Positions 8,395 through 19,240 of a stretch of 54,483 nucleotides of DNA are shown piece after piece. The notes beneath the pieces were generated by a model. The model did not search any database. It saw nothing but the letters and a program-made list of their open reading frames with translations, and was not told where the DNA came from. The translations under genes were made by a program, and so were the position numbers. Source of the stretch: Neocallimastix lanati (nom. inval.) (taxonomy: Eukaryota > Neocallimastigomycota > Neocallimastigomycetes > Neocallimastigales > Neocallimastigaceae); NCBI GenBank assembly GCA_016946835.1, contig JACVTC010000296.1:1-54483 (forward strand), given 5' to 3'. Positions within the stretch are counted from its first letter, which is position 1. Each line of letters opens with the position of its first letter.

Positions 8395-10353
8395 ATGATT
8401 TTAGTAAAAACGAAAGAATCAGAAATTACAAATAATTATCATCCAATTATTTACTTATTAATTATACTTTTAAAGCAAAATAAGGATAAACATACAAAAT
8501 GTTATCGTATGTTGAAAAAATATCTTGAAAATTATGATATCAAATTAAGTGATATTGAAAATATTAATATTCAATTAGAAAATAACGAAATAGAACATTC
8601 AAATAATTACAATAACATTTATAATAATAATAATAATAATACTTATAATAATAATGAATATAATAATGGTATTCATAATGATAATGACAATAGTAATGAC
8701 AGTGATAATGAAAGCAGTGACTCAGAAGAATACAATTTTGATGAAATAAATATTAATGACCTTAATTCTGTTTTGAAAAATTTAGAAATTAATAAAGTAA
8801 ATCAGTCATCAAATCAAGAAGCAGATTATAAATATGATATTATTGATATTATTTATCAATGCATGGAAGACTATGGTTCAATGGTAGTTGATAAAGCACG
8901 ATTAATCACTATTAAAAATTATTATAGTAAATCATCTTTAACGTCTCAGATTATTTTTAACATATTTATTGTGTTATATTTAGGATATTTAGTATTTAGT
9001 GAAGATGTATGGTATAAATTTTCATATAGTCGTCATGGATGGGAAATCATAAGTGCTTATGATCTCGCCAAAGAAATCAATATGGGATTAGTAAATAAGC
9101 TTACCAAGTTGTGTAATGAATGCCATTTTAAATTGGAAAATTTACCTACGAAATTATTTTCGTTTATGAGTGGTCATTCGGTTACATTTAAAAATTTATA
9201 TCAGTTAGAAACCTTCTTCTACTTGGACAATTTTATTTCTCGAATGGATAAAAGTAAAGTTTTAAGATTTGAAGATTGTGTTTATGATTTCACCATCAAT
9301 AAACCACGACCAGGAATGCCAAAAGACTTTTGTCTTAAATCTACCAATTATAATTTTCACTCTGAAAATAAGAATAAAGTAAAAGAAGTCAAAGAATTTT
9401 TTGAAGATATTTTTGTCGACAAGGAATTGATACAGTATGTATTAAAAATTTTAGCTTCCACCCTTACTTACGGTAATAAATTGCGTGCCATTGTATTTTT
9501 TATTGGATCGGGTAGAAACGGTAAGACTACGCTTACTAACATGTTACGTCTTTCACTTGGAGATTATGCAGCAACGCCAAATGTTTCTTTATTTTTAGGA
9601 AAATCGGTTAGTGCTGATAAACCAAGTCCACAAATGGTAGATCTTAATTGTGCAAGAGTGGCCATATGTGAAGAACCAGATGCTCGTAGTATTGCTATTA
9701 CAGGTGATACTAAAGCTATAACCGGTAATGTAGGTTTTATTAAAACCCGAACCTTGTATAAGGATGTTCAAGCAGTATCTGTTGATTTACTACCCATTAT
9801 TAATACAAATGACAAATTGACAATATCTAACTTAGATAATGCTTTGATTGATCGTATACTTGTTATCCCTTTCACCCAACGATTCATAAATAAGATGAAT
9901 ATATCTGTCTTATCTTCAACTCAAAATATCAATAACCCTTCAATAAAAAGAGCTAATACAAGATGGCAAGGTTCTCGAGTTCAAGGTTATGCTGAAGCTT
10001 TAATTCATTTACTTATTGAAAATTATCAAGAAGATTACACCTCCCTAGAAATTCCAACATCGGTGGTTAATGCAACCAAAAGTTTTATTATGCGTAGTGA
10101 CCATATTGCTAGATTTTTGGAGAAGAATATTGTTGATAAAAATGACAATCATGCTATTCCAATTGATGAACTTTACACCGTTTATAAGAATTGGTTTAAG
10201 CAATACGTATCCACTCGTTCCGTATTTTATAGTTTGGAAGATTTTCGTATGGATTTAATTAAATATAGTATTCGTATCAAAAATTTATCCTCAAATTCGG
10301 ATTCGGATTCTAAGAAAACCGTTGAATCCATTATTGGATACAGATTTATTTAA
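8395..10353 (+). CDS. D5-like SF3 helicase (primase-helicase family)
   Basis: This replicative helicase of the poxvirus D5/phage P4 type has 652 residues. An Asn-rich low-complexity stretch occupies about residues 70-105. The D5_N-type domain contains FEDCVYDFTINKPRPGMPKD at about residues 300-320. The SF3 ATPase follows: Walker A GSGRNGKTT at about residue 371, Walker B RVAICEEPD, motif C LLPIINTNDKL, and the arginine-finger region DRILVIPFTQRF. The archaeo-eukaryotic primase domain often found at the N-terminus of NCLDV homologues is not evident, so this may be a helicase-only form or have a diverged primase. It would unwind DNA ahead of the element's family-B polymerase. Confidence 0.93.
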   Translation: MILVKTKESEITNNYHPIIYLLIILLKQNKDKHTKCYRMLKKYLENYDIKLSDIENINIQLENNEIEHSNNYNNIYNNNNNNTYNNNEYNNGIHNDNDNSNDSDNESSDSEEYNFDEININDLNSVLKNLEINKVNQSSNQEADYKYDIIDIIYQCMEDYGSMVVDKARLITIKNYYSKSSLTSQIIFNIFIVLYLGYLVFSEDVWYKFSYSRHGWEIISAYDLAKEINMGLVNKLTKLCNECHFKLENLPTKLFSFMSGHSVTFKNLYQLETFFYLDNFISRMDKSKVLRFEDCVYDFTINKPRPGMPKDFCLKSTNYNFHSENKNKVKEVKEFFEDIFVDKELIQYVLKILASTLTYGNKLRAIVFFIGSGRNGKTTLTNMLRLSLGDYAATPNVSLFLGKSVSADKPSPQMVDLNCARVAICEEPDARSIAITGDTKAITGNVGFIKTRTLYKDVQAVSVDLLPIINTNDKLTISNLDNALIDRILVIPFTQRFINKMNISVLSSTQNINNPSIKRANTRWQGSRVQGYAEALIHLLIENYQEDYTSLEIPTSVVNATKSFIMRSDHIARFLEKNIVDKNDNHAIPIDELYTVYKNWFKQYVSTRSVFYSLEDFRMDLIKYSIRIKNLSSNSDSDSKKTVESIIGYRFI

Positions 10354-11184
10354 TTATATTAAAAATAAAATAAAAGATGATAATGTTAATTTTTTTCATT
10401 CCTTTAATATATATAATTTAAACTAATATTTGTATATATTTATTTTATATATAAATTTAAACAAGGAAAAAAAAATTATATAATTATATTTATATTTATT
10501 TATAATTTAAGAATATATATTGTTAAAAATTATTATTTTATTAATTATTATAAAAATAGTTTTAAAAAATTTAAAAAATTTATAATTAGTATAGTTATTT
10601 CATTAAAAATGGTAATATAAATATTTTATTTTATTTTATATAATGAAATATAATAATTTTATTCAATGATATTTATTATTCTATTAAATGATATTTGTAA
10701 ACTTGTTCTTTTCATTAAAAGTTTTTATTACTGAAAAAATTATTAAATTATTATATTTATATAATACAATTTTAATAGTATATTTAATTTTATTTATTTC
10801 TATTTCATATTATTTATATTAATATTAATATTGATTAAATCATTCATTTAATATTTTACATCAAGTTTTACTGAGTTTATTTTTTAAAATTTTAAAAAAA
10901 TATAAATTACTAAAATTACGATTCAATAAGTAAAAATATTTAAATTCAAATTCATACACATTTAATTTTAATAAAATAAAAATTGATTTTAAAAATTATA
11001 TTTATATAAGTAATGATATATATTATTCAACTATTTTTTTTTTAAAATTTTGTTTATTAATATTTTTTTATTTAATATTATATTATATAATAATTTTTTA
11101 TTTATATTAAATTTATAAATGTATTTATAATTTTTTTTATAATTATTTAATTGAATTATATTTTTTTTTTCTTTTTATATTATT
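10354..11184. other. Intergenic region between convergent D5 helicase and RPB2
   Basis: A region of 831 bases, almost entirely A and T, between two convergent genes. It must hold both 3' ends. T-run/A-run palindromes occur (for example around 10,875-10,900 and 11,030-11,050). No gene, RNA or repeat of note. Confidence 0.5.
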
Positions 11185-14100
11185 TTATTCATAAATTGAA
11201 GCACGTACTCCAATTGAATCTAAATAAGAATTCATAATATTAAAACTATTTGAAACGTTTAAAATAGTAGTTGGTGTATTACAGCAAGTGCTTAAAGTAT
11301 TTACAGAATGACATATTTCACAATATCGAATATCTATAGCATCGGTATTATTTTTAAACATATCTTGTATTATAGCATTAGTACCATGTGCTACTAAGGC
11401 ATCCTTTTCCATTTCACCAATTCTTAATCCACCATTACGAGATTTTCCTTCAGTAGGTTGTTTACTAATAGAATTAACATTTCCTGTGGTACGATAAAAC
11501 ATTTTTTCTTGAACTTGATGTTGTAAAGCAGTGTAGTAACAAACTCCAACAAACGCATTTCCAATAGATTTACCGGAAATTGGATCGAGCATCTCTTCTA
11601 AAATTGGAATATCACTTTCAAAGAATTTGGATTCAAACGAACGTAAATCTTCGCTTTCTATAGAAGCATCAAAATACGTTCCAAATCTTTGTGGATCCAT
11701 AATCATACATTTACCAACATACATTTCAATTAAATGACCTACCGTCATTCTTGAAGGAAAAGCATGTGGATTTACAATGATATCAGGAATTACACCATAT
11801 TTTGTTCTTGGCATCATTTCTTCTAGTAATATCGAACCAATCACACCCTTCTGAGCATATCGACTTGCAAATTTATCACCTTGTTGCGGTTGATATAAAT
11901 GTCGAACTTTTACACAGCAATAACATACATCATCCTCAATATATCTGGTACAATGATCCACAATCACAGGTTTTCTGAAAATATTTTCTACATCAGTCAC
12001 TTTATTTGAAATCACATCATATATACGAAATAGTGGTTCATTGACATTGTGAGGATTATAAGCAATTTTTGTATTTGGTTTTGGTAATCCATCTTTATAG
12101 TTTAAATTAATGTTGACTAATATTTCCCTTTTAATGTTATAGGATAAGTATTGATATCGATATTTAATATTATTAAATAATCCATCTTTAATGCTTTTAT
12201 CATTAAATATTAAACTATCCTCTTGATTGTTGCCATATGCCATGATAGCCACAATGGCATTTTGACCTCCGAATCTGTGGTATGTATTTCCTGTAGTCAC
12301 CAGAAGTGTATCATCACTTTCAATAGTAATATTTGACAAGTCAGCGAGACGGTTTCTAAATTCATTATTATTTAAAGTTAAATTTTTATCAAATTTAATA
12401 TTTTCCGAATTCTCTTCTTTCCCATCCATTATTTCGGGGTTATTTTCATGAACACTATTCTTACTTGAATTTTCTTCAATAGAATTATCCAAAAATTCTA
12501 AATTCGAAAATAATTCATTCATATTAATATTATCTTTATTGAGTAAAAAATCTAAGGACTTATAATGACACAGTCTTCTTGATAAAATATATTCTAGCTT
12601 TGTCATACAAAATGGTCTTTGTGCATTAATTAGTCTTCTAGAATTATCATTGTATTTAAAGATGGTGCTGTCATTCGACATACACTGCTTTGTCATTCCA
12701 GCTTGAAATGTGAGTCTTGGTACATGATTATTACCAGGAAATGGCGATAAAGCACTAATTAAACCAAAAATAAAATTTGGATCAAGTTCTTCGTATTGAT
12801 AATTGATATTTATTTTATTTTCAGAAATTTCAACAAGTCTTATGCCAATTTCTTTTCCGTTTTTCTTTATTCTAATTGGTCGAAACATTCTTCCTTCATC
12901 CGTAAATAAATAATAACTGATGTTATCGAAAACACAACTTATATAAGGATATTTCAATTTTAATACTTTATAAGTATAGTCTACTAAATCGGTGGTAGTG
13001 AATCCGATAAAACGTGTATTCAATAATACTGGATATTTTTTTCCAGTTTTTAAAGTTTTTCTTTTTTCATTAGGACTATTAGAATTACTAGTGTCACTAT
13101 CACAATAATCATCATCTCCATATTCAGAGTTACTTTGACTATTATCATTACTTTTATTTTCAGTGTTACTTTGACTATTATCATTACTTTTATTTTCAGT
13201 GTTACTTTGGCTATTATCATTAATATTTTCATCTGAATTACTATTACTATTATTGTCATCTTTTTTATCTTGAGTTGTAGCATCATATATTTCATTATAC
13301 TTGAATAAAAAGGGTTCAAGAATTTTTTCATCAATAGTAAAATCTGGCCCCATTAATACAGATAATCCAAAATATTTTACAAAGCCTACATCTTTGGATT
13401 CAGGAGTTTCAAATGGACAAAAATAACCGTAATCATAAGACATACGGAGTTGAGAATTATCACTCTCTGTGTTGATGGGAATTTGAACTCTTCGTAAATG
13501 GGAAAGCTTATCGTAGTAAGAACGCTTACTTAACGTTTGCACAGAAATAGCTTCATATTCTCGGAAATAAGAACGAACTTTTCCAGATTTTACATTTCCG
13601 TACAATTTTATATTTAAATTTCTAATGAACTTATCCAGTGGTAATTTTTTATTTTCCAAAGTAAAATATTTTATGCTACGATATAAGGAATAAGGAAAGG
13701 TATCAATACGACTGTTATAATATTGAACATTTCCTTCATTATGGAATAATGATCTTGCCATTGCCAAATAAGTATAGAATTTAGTAGTTTTATCATCATA
13801 TGACGAATCGTTTGATGATGATTCATTACAATGTAAGTAGTCTGGAGTAAAGTAGCTATCGATCATTCTATCGACCATGGATAATATTTTATTATGACTT
13901 TCTGAACGACGAGCTATAATAGATTGTAATGTTTCTTCAGGAAATGAATCCGGAATAATAATATTAATATCTTTAGGTAAATTTTCACCAATCACCACCG
14001 ATACGATTATATTTTTAATTTCATCCAAGGAAAGCGAAGGATTCAAATGATGAAGAATATACACCAATGATATACTTTGTCTTTCATGCGACTTAATTCC

Positions 14101-14754
14101 TTTAATACGTAACTCTTGGAAAAATAATGAATAATAAACTCTAATATCTAATAAGGTATATCTTTTCATATTGCTTAATTTTTTTTCTCGACTTTTATTT
14201 GAAAATCTATAATGGATATCAATATTAGTGTATTCATTGTTTAAATCCACATAATTTTCATTCCCTAAATTATGGTAATCTAATTTAACCTTTTCACTTT
14301 TTTCTTTACTTCTTGTAGATTGCTTTAACATAATCTTTTTTAAATATACAATGTAACTATAATCGGTAAACATCTCCAGAGATTGAAATTTTCCCTTTTC
14401 ATTACATTCCTTATACTCAATATGATCCTCCTTATAAACAAAAAAAGGAGTACAAAATATCTCTTGTGAAATAATCACTTTTTCAATCCCATCTACAACG
14501 AATATTCCGTCGATTGGTGCTGGTATTTTAATTTCATAATCATCATGAATTAATGATATATAGTATGTCTTTTTCTCTACCATCAAATGATCATACTCTA
14601 CCTCTGGAATAGAAATAGTTAAAGGATTTAATTTAGGTAGCTTTTTTTCTAAAAATACTTTAATATCATACAACTTTTTTATAAATAATTTATCTATATT
14701 AGCATAGACATTATATTGATTTATAAATTTTGCCAAATAATTATTCTCGCTCAT
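11185..14754 (-). CDS. RPB2: DNA-directed RNA polymerase second-largest subunit
   Basis: An intact 1,189-residue second subunit. Landmarks in order are the external/fork region with LRRVQIPINTE and CPFETPESKDVGFVKYFGLS, then RLTFQAGMTKQ, then the hybrid-binding domain with MAYGNNQEDSLIFN. Next are GDKFASRYAQKGVIG near residue 959, DIIVNPHAFPSRMTVGHLIEM, PTEGKSRNGGLRIGEMEKDALVAHG, and a C-terminal Cys-x-x-Cys zinc site (YCEICHS ... TCC). Two low-complexity insertions are present: an Asn/Ser-rich one with a 36-base repeat (about 13,100-13,250) and an Asn/Glu one (about 12,360-12,540). It pairs with the split RPB1 to give a self-encoded RNA polymerase; no small subunits are recognisable. Its ATG overlaps that of the divergent UDG-like gene. 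Confidence 0.97.
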   Translation of the reverse strand: MSENNYLAKFINQYNVYANIDKLFIKKLYDIKVFLEKKLPKLNPLTISIPEVEYDHLMVEKKTYYISLIHDDYEIKIPAPIDGIFVVDGIEKVIISQEIFCTPFFVYKEDHIEYKECNEKGKFQSLEMFTDYSYIVYLKKIMLKQSTRSKEKSEKVKLDYHNLGNENYVDLNNEYTNIDIHYRFSNKSREKKLSNMKRYTLLDIRVYYSLFFQELRIKGIKSHERQSISLVYILHHLNPSLSLDEIKNIIVSVVIGENLPKDINIIIPDSFPEETLQSIIARRSESHNKILSMVDRMIDSYFTPDYLHCNESSSNDSSYDDKTTKFYTYLAMARSLFHNEGNVQYYNSRIDTFPYSLYRSIKYFTLENKKLPLDKFIRNLNIKLYGNVKSGKVRSYFREYEAISVQTLSKRSYYDKLSHLRRVQIPINTESDNSQLRMSYDYGYFCPFETPESKDVGFVKYFGLSVLMGPDFTIDEKILEPFLFKYNEIYDATTQDKKDDNNSNSNSDENINDNSQSNTENKSNDNSQSNTENKSNDNSQSNSEYGDDDYCDSDTSNSNSPNEKRKTLKTGKKYPVLLNTRFIGFTTTDLVDYTYKVLKLKYPYISCVFDNISYYLFTDEGRMFRPIRIKKNGKEIGIRLVEISENKININYQYEELDPNFIFGLISALSPFPGNNHVPRLTFQAGMTKQCMSNDSTIFKYNDNSRRLINAQRPFCMTKLEYILSRRLCHYKSLDFLLNKDNINMNELFSNLEFLDNSIEENSSKNSVHENNPEIMDGKEENSENIKFDKNLTLNNNEFRNRLADLSNITIESDDTLLVTTGNTYHRFGGQNAIVAIMAYGNNQEDSLIFNDKSIKDGLFNNIKYRYQYLSYNIKREILVNINLNYKDGLPKPNTKIAYNPHNVNEPLFRIYDVISNKVTDVENIFRKPVIVDHCTRYIEDDVCYCCVKVRHLYQPQQGDKFASRYAQKGVIGSILLEEMMPRTKYGVIPDIIVNPHAFPSRMTVGHLIEMYVGKCMIMDPQRFGTYFDASIESEDLRSFESKFFESDIPILEEMLDPISGKSIGNAFVGVCYYTALQHQVQEKMFYRTTGNVNSISKQPTEGKSRNGGLRIGEMEKDALVAHGTNAIIQDMFKNNTDAIDIRYCEICHSVNTLSTCCNTPTTILNVSNSFNIMNSYLDSIGVRASIYE

Positions 14755-14755
14755 G
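14752..14755. promoter_or_regulatory. Shared CATG: overlapping divergent start codons
   Basis: The palindrome CATG provides the RPB2 ATG on the minus strand (14,754-14,752) and the UDG-like ATG on the plus strand (14,753-14,755). Both starts are supported by protein content directly downstream. There is no intergenic space, so each gene's promoter must lie within the other's coding sequence or both transcripts must be almost leaderless. Confidence 0.85.
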
Positions 14756-15370
14756 TCATGGAATGATTTCTTTATTAAAAATTCAAAATTAATTAATCAT
14801 ATATTAAATCAGTTGAAAACAACGTATTACACACCACCTTTGGAACATATATTTGCTATTTTTAAGTATATACCATTGGAGAAAGTTAAAGTGGTGATGA
14901 TTGGTGATGAACCCTACCAAAAATCATGTGATAGAAGCGATATTGCATTTGCAACACGAAATTCCACTCCTCCTCTTCTATTGAAGCGTATATTTCAAAA
15001 TATGGAAAGTACGGTAACTTCTTTTAAACGACCAATAGATTACCATTTAGATCAATGGCTTAAAAATGGAATATTTTTATGCAATTTTTGTTTTACCCGT
15101 CCTGTAGTCGATACTATTCCTTTTCATTATTACCTTCTATGGGAACCGTTCATTAACAATTTAGTACAATATATCTCTAATCATCATTCTGTGGTTTTCT
15201 TATTATTTGGCTCTAAAGCCATTTCTTTACGTAAATCAATTAATGAAATAAAATCTTCGGTAGTCGAAGTTCCTCATCCAATCAATGAATATACTAAATT
15301 TAAAAATTCAAAATGCTTCATTAAAGCAAGAGAACTTGCTGGTGAAATTGGTTTTACTTTTGAATGGTAA
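14753..15370 (+). CDS. Uracil-DNA-glycosylase-like protein with altered active site
   Basis: This 205-residue protein follows the family-1 UDG layout: Trp-x-x-Phe at the N-terminus, VKVVMIGDEPYQ at about residues 45-56, then PPLLLKRIFQNM, the DQWLKNGIFLCNFCFT strand, FLLFGSKA and VPHPINEYTKF. In active enzymes the first motif is GQDPYH and the last begins HPSP. Here the catalytic Asp is replaced by Glu (E53), the flanking Gln by Asp and the His by Gln, and the final motif reads HPIN. Full activity looks unlikely. In poxviruses the homologous D4 protein is also part of the polymerase processivity factor, so a structural role is possible. It is divergent from RPB2 with overlapping start codons. 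Confidence 0.85.
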   Translation: MSWNDFFIKNSKLINHILNQLKTTYYTPPLEHIFAIFKYIPLEKVKVVMIGDEPYQKSCDRSDIAFATRNSTPPLLLKRIFQNMESTVTSFKRPIDYHLDQWLKNGIFLCNFCFTRPVVDTIPFHYYLLWEPFINNLVQYISNHHSVVFLLFGSKAISLRKSINEIKSSVVEVPHPINEYTKFKNSKCFIKARELAGEIGFTFEW

Positions 15371-15941
15371 AAACAGTGAAAATATTTGTATATATATATA
15401 TATTTTTTTAATTTATTAATAATATTTTATAAATAAAATGTACAAAAATTATAAAATAATTAATAATAAATTTAATAATAAAAATATTTTTTTTAAAAAC
15501 CAAAAACCAAAAACCAAAAAAAAAATATTTATATATATATTTATAAATGTTAAAGAAAATTTTATGTTAATAATTTTTTAAAATTTTAAAATAACCAAAT
15601 AAAAAATTGTATTATTTTATATATTTATATTTTTTTATTATAACTCAAAAATATTAAAAATTTTTTTTATAATCATAAAATAAAGGTATAATATATGAGT
15701 CATACATTTATAAATTGATATTTCTGTATTTCATATTTATTAATTAAAAAATAGAAAATAAAAATATTCATTTATTCATAATATTAAACATTTATTTATA
15801 TATTCGTAAATTGTGTATTCTTAAATTTTTTATAAATTTATTTTATAAAAATAAATATTTTTTAAATAAAATAGTAATGGAAAATATTTATACTTTATAT
15901 ATACGAATATTAAGTATTTAAATTTATAAAAAAAAATTATT
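15371..15941. other. Intergenic region between UDG-like and capping-enzyme genes
   Basis: A region of 571 bases, almost entirely A and T. A short tandem repeat of AAAACC-type units (AACCAAAAACCAAAAACCAAAA) lies at about 15,497-15,522, next to a T-run/A-run. The promoter of the capping enzyme should be near its right end. No gene seen. Confidence 0.5.
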
Positions 15942-18806
15942 ATGAATTCATTTATACCATCTATTAATTATTCGTCATTAGAAAAACAAAATAGTTTATT
16001 TGATATTTTAGAATATATATATGAACAAATAAACATTATTAAAAGTAATTCTTTTTTCAATGATAAAATTTGTAGTTTTGAATTAGAATTTAGACTTCGT
16101 AGAAAATATGTGAATATAGATTTAAAAGATTTTCTTAATGAAAATTCTTGTCAATATTCTGAATTTTCTTACAATGAAAATTCAAAAACACGATATAGAA
16201 TTATATGTAGTTCGACTTATCCATGTACTGAAAATGAGAACGAAAACGAAACGACAATAACTCCAACTCCACAAAATGAGTTCCAGTTTATGGATATTTC
16301 TAAATTTTTAAATTATTTAGAAATCAATAAAGACCAAGAAATTACAGAAACCCTAAATAATCATATGGAATATACTAAAAAAATTACCATGATGACATTT
16401 TATTATTTTATATTTAAAATTAATCTTAGTATCGAAGTATTGTTAGATTCATCACAAATTAAAAGGTATTTAAAAATTGAAGACAAAAGTAAAATTGAAA
16501 GTAAAAACATAATTAAAAGTGGAAATAGTAAAAATATTAAAATAGAAATATTAAATCAAAGTAATTATAAATATGAAAATATTTCCAATAAAAATGATAA
16601 CAACAATAATGACAGTATATTCAATAAAGACAGTGTATTCAATAATGACAGTATTATCAATAAAGACAGTGTATTCAATAATGACAGTATTATCAATAAA
16701 GACAGTGTATTCAATAATGACAGTATTATCAATAATGACAATAATTTAAAAACAGAAAGCAAGTACATTAAAAAGAATAAATCAGAAAAAGAGATCACAG
16801 AATATGCAATATATAAAGAAATGAACGATATAGATGCAAAATTTTCATTATCTATTTTAAAATATATTACACCTATTGCTAAGAAAAGACGATCTTTTAT
16901 GATGAAAAATGGTGCTCGTATTGATATGACAGTTTTTGATGATAAGAATCAATTAGAAATTGAATTTATGAATAATACTTATCTTGAAAAAGATAATATT
17001 ATGAATATGATTCATTCGATTATGGTATCGTTAGATTGCTCAAATTTCATTCTGGATTATTTATTTTTCTTGATGCCAAATTATGAATTTCAGAAACCAA
17101 TCACTCCTTCGTTAGATATTTTATATAAAGAAGCAAAAAATTTAATAAACGATACATTTTATGTAGCGGCTAAAACGGATGGATTTCGTCGATTAATAAT
17201 CATAATAAATAATTTGATGTTTAGTATTTCAGAAAACTTTCATGTAGAATATATTTGTCAAACAAAGGCCGATAATCATATGGTATTAGATTGTGAATAC
17301 CTCGATGGTAAATTCATTCCGTTTGACTTAATTTATTATAATGATGAAGATTTGAGACATAAATCTTATTCCGATAGAATAAATATTATGAACGCTATTA
17401 ACTTTGAAGAATTCAATAACAAAATAATAAAAAAAAATATTACTAAATGTTCCTCTTTTTCGGAATTACAAAATTTCATAATTTCGTTTAATAAATTTGA
17501 CAATCCATCTATACCAAATGACGGTATCATTATTACAAATGGACAATCATCCTATTACGACAATGTAAAAGTTTATAAAATTAAAACTAGAAATACAGTA
17601 GATCTACGATTTAATGGAAGATACTTTTATGCTCGAGATCATTTAATTAAAAAATCAACAGTAAATTTACCATTTTCGGAATATAAAGAAGTTTGCCTAC
17701 GCTATCATCAACATAAAAAATTTTATTCAACAAAAAATATTAAAGATGTTCCAAATAATAAAAATAATAATAGAAATAATAACAAAAATAATAATAACAA
17801 AAGTAATACAGAAATAATAGATAATAAATTTTATTGTTATTATTATCGTAAACAAGTTGAAATGATTAATGATGTACCAACCAAAACACGTGTTGTTACT
17901 TATCATTTAGTCAGAGAAAAAAAAGTCCCATTCATTGTGGAAATTAATTTAGACAACAATTCATTCGTTAAAGAGCGGAAAGACAAATATACTTCTAATA
18001 GCATAAACACCTTTAATAGTATACTAATTGCTTCCTACCAAAAAGTAAATCTTGAAATATTTACACCTTCTTCAACTGTTTTAATGCGTAAATATCACAA
18101 CATCATTAAGCAAAATATTCTTCATAAATACAAAGGTAATCTATTAGATATAGGAACAGGAAATGGTGGTGATCTTCACAAGTGGAAAAATTTCCGTAAA
18201 ATTGTTTGTGTCGAACCTGACCATGAAAAAATAAAAGTTTTGAAAGAACGTATTTCTAAATCTGAAATTCGTAATCGTATCTCAATACTTCAAAATACCA
18301 TCCAGAATGTAGAATTAAAAGATATTTATGATGTTGCTACTTGCTTTTTCGCTCTAAATGATTTCACCTACACTAATATTTCTAGAATGCTCAGTAATAT
18401 ATCTAAAAATATAAATGGAATTTTTTGCTTAATATTTTTTGACTATAATTTATTTTCAGACGATATTGATTCATCCTCCATCACTTATAAACAATGTATC
18501 CAAACAGAAATTAACCAATTTAAGGATATCATAGATAAGACTTCACATATTTACTTATTAAGTTCACTTAGATATGCTCATTCAGAATGTGATAATATTA
18601 TGTATATCAATATTACAGATTCTTATGTCATTAATCATTATGAATGCGCTATTAATAGTATACGAGTTAAAGAAATATTTGTAAAATACGGATTTAAAAT
18701 TTTAAATGAATATAATGTTGATCTTTTTCCGTTCCTTGATAAGTCACAAATTTCATATACATCAAATATCAAAGTTATTGAATTTTCAAATATCAACGAA
18801 TTTTAA
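15942..18806 (+). CDS. Trifunctional mRNA capping enzyme (triphosphatase-guanylyltransferase-N7-methyltransferase)
   Basis: This 954-residue protein has the layout of the poxvirus D1 and asfarvirus capping enzymes. The N-terminal region (about residues 35-390) has the beta-strand motif FELEFRLRR and a second acidic strand, NQLEIEFMNN, as in metal-dependent tunnel triphosphatases. The guanylyltransferase nucleophile is K411 in AAKTDGFRRL, followed by MVLDCEYLDGKF, NDGIIITNG and VYKIKTRNTVDLRF (motifs I, III, IV, V). The methyltransferase begins near residue 733 with LLDIGTGNGGDLHKW and VEPDHEKI, the SAM-binding site. Low-complexity insertions include a 12-residue tandem repeat in the first domain and an Asn/Lys-rich stretch at about residues 605-630. 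A self-encoded capping enzyme suggests transcription outside the nucleus. Confidence 0.95.
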   Translation: MNSFIPSINYSSLEKQNSLFDILEYIYEQINIIKSNSFFNDKICSFELEFRLRRKYVNIDLKDFLNENSCQYSEFSYNENSKTRYRIICSSTYPCTENENENETTITPTPQNEFQFMDISKFLNYLEINKDQEITETLNNHMEYTKKITMMTFYYFIFKINLSIEVLLDSSQIKRYLKIEDKSKIESKNIIKSGNSKNIKIEILNQSNYKYENISNKNDNNNNDSIFNKDSVFNNDSIINKDSVFNNDSIINKDSVFNNDSIINNDNNLKTESKYIKKNKSEKEITEYAIYKEMNDIDAKFSLSILKYITPIAKKRRSFMMKNGARIDMTVFDDKNQLEIEFMNNTYLEKDNIMNMIHSIMVSLDCSNFILDYLFFLMPNYEFQKPITPSLDILYKEAKNLINDTFYVAAKTDGFRRLIIIINNLMFSISENFHVEYICQTKADNHMVLDCEYLDGKFIPFDLIYYNDEDLRHKSYSDRINIMNAINFEEFNNKIIKKNITKCSSFSELQNFIISFNKFDNPSIPNDGIIITNGQSSYYDNVKVYKIKTRNTVDLRFNGRYFYARDHLIKKSTVNLPFSEYKEVCLRYHQHKKFYSTKNIKDVPNNKNNNRNNNKNNNNKSNTEIIDNKFYCYYYRKQVEMINDVPTKTRVVTYHLVREKKVPFIVEINLDNNSFVKERKDKYTSNSINTFNSILIASYQKVNLEIFTPSSTVLMRKYHNIIKQNILHKYKGNLLDIGTGNGGDLHKWKNFRKIVCVEPDHEKIKVLKERISKSEIRNRISILQNTIQNVELKDIYDVATCFFALNDFTYTNISRMLSNISKNINGIFCLIFFDYNLFSDDIDSSSITYKQCIQTEINQFKDIIDKTSHIYLLSSLRYAHSECDNIMYINITDSYVINHYECAINSIRVKEIFVKYGFKILNEYNVDLFPFLDKSQISYTSNIKVIEFSNINEF
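16611..16736 (+). repeat. 18/36-base tandem repeat within the capping-enzyme gene
   Basis: Seven 18-base units begin with GACAGT. Alternating variants make a 36-base higher-order period that encodes repeats of DSVFNNDSIINK. The frame is kept throughout. It lies in a low-complexity insertion of the triphosphatase region and looks like in-frame repeat expansion. Confidence 0.9.
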
Positions 18807-19240
18807 ATATTTATTTTTATTTAATTTTAAAGTATTTTTAATTTTATTTTAAAAAGAATAATTCTAATATTTATATTTATATAATATTTTCTTTTAATTT
18901 ACCCTGTTACGTTTAGAATTAAAAAATTTTAAAAAATTATTAAAATTAAAAAAAAAATATTATAAATTTAATAATTTAATAATATATTACAATTTATATA
19001 ATTATTACTATAATAATTATTTTTTTTTAAAAAAGAAGAAAAAAATTATTTTTAAAATTTATTAAATTTTATATATATAACTATATATTTTATAATATAA
19101 ATATAAATAATACAATAATAATTAATCATATAATTAAAAAATTAATTATACAAATAGATAATTTTGATTTTTATATTTCAATATTTAAAAATTTTAGATA
19201 GAAAAGTGTATTATTTTATATTTAATTTTTTTCAATAAAG
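18807..19240. other. Intergenic region after the capping enzyme
   Basis: A region of 434 bases, nearly all A and T, with a T-run/A-run at about 19,021-19,036. It marks the boundary between the core genes and the secreted-protein block. No gene seen. Confidence 0.5.
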
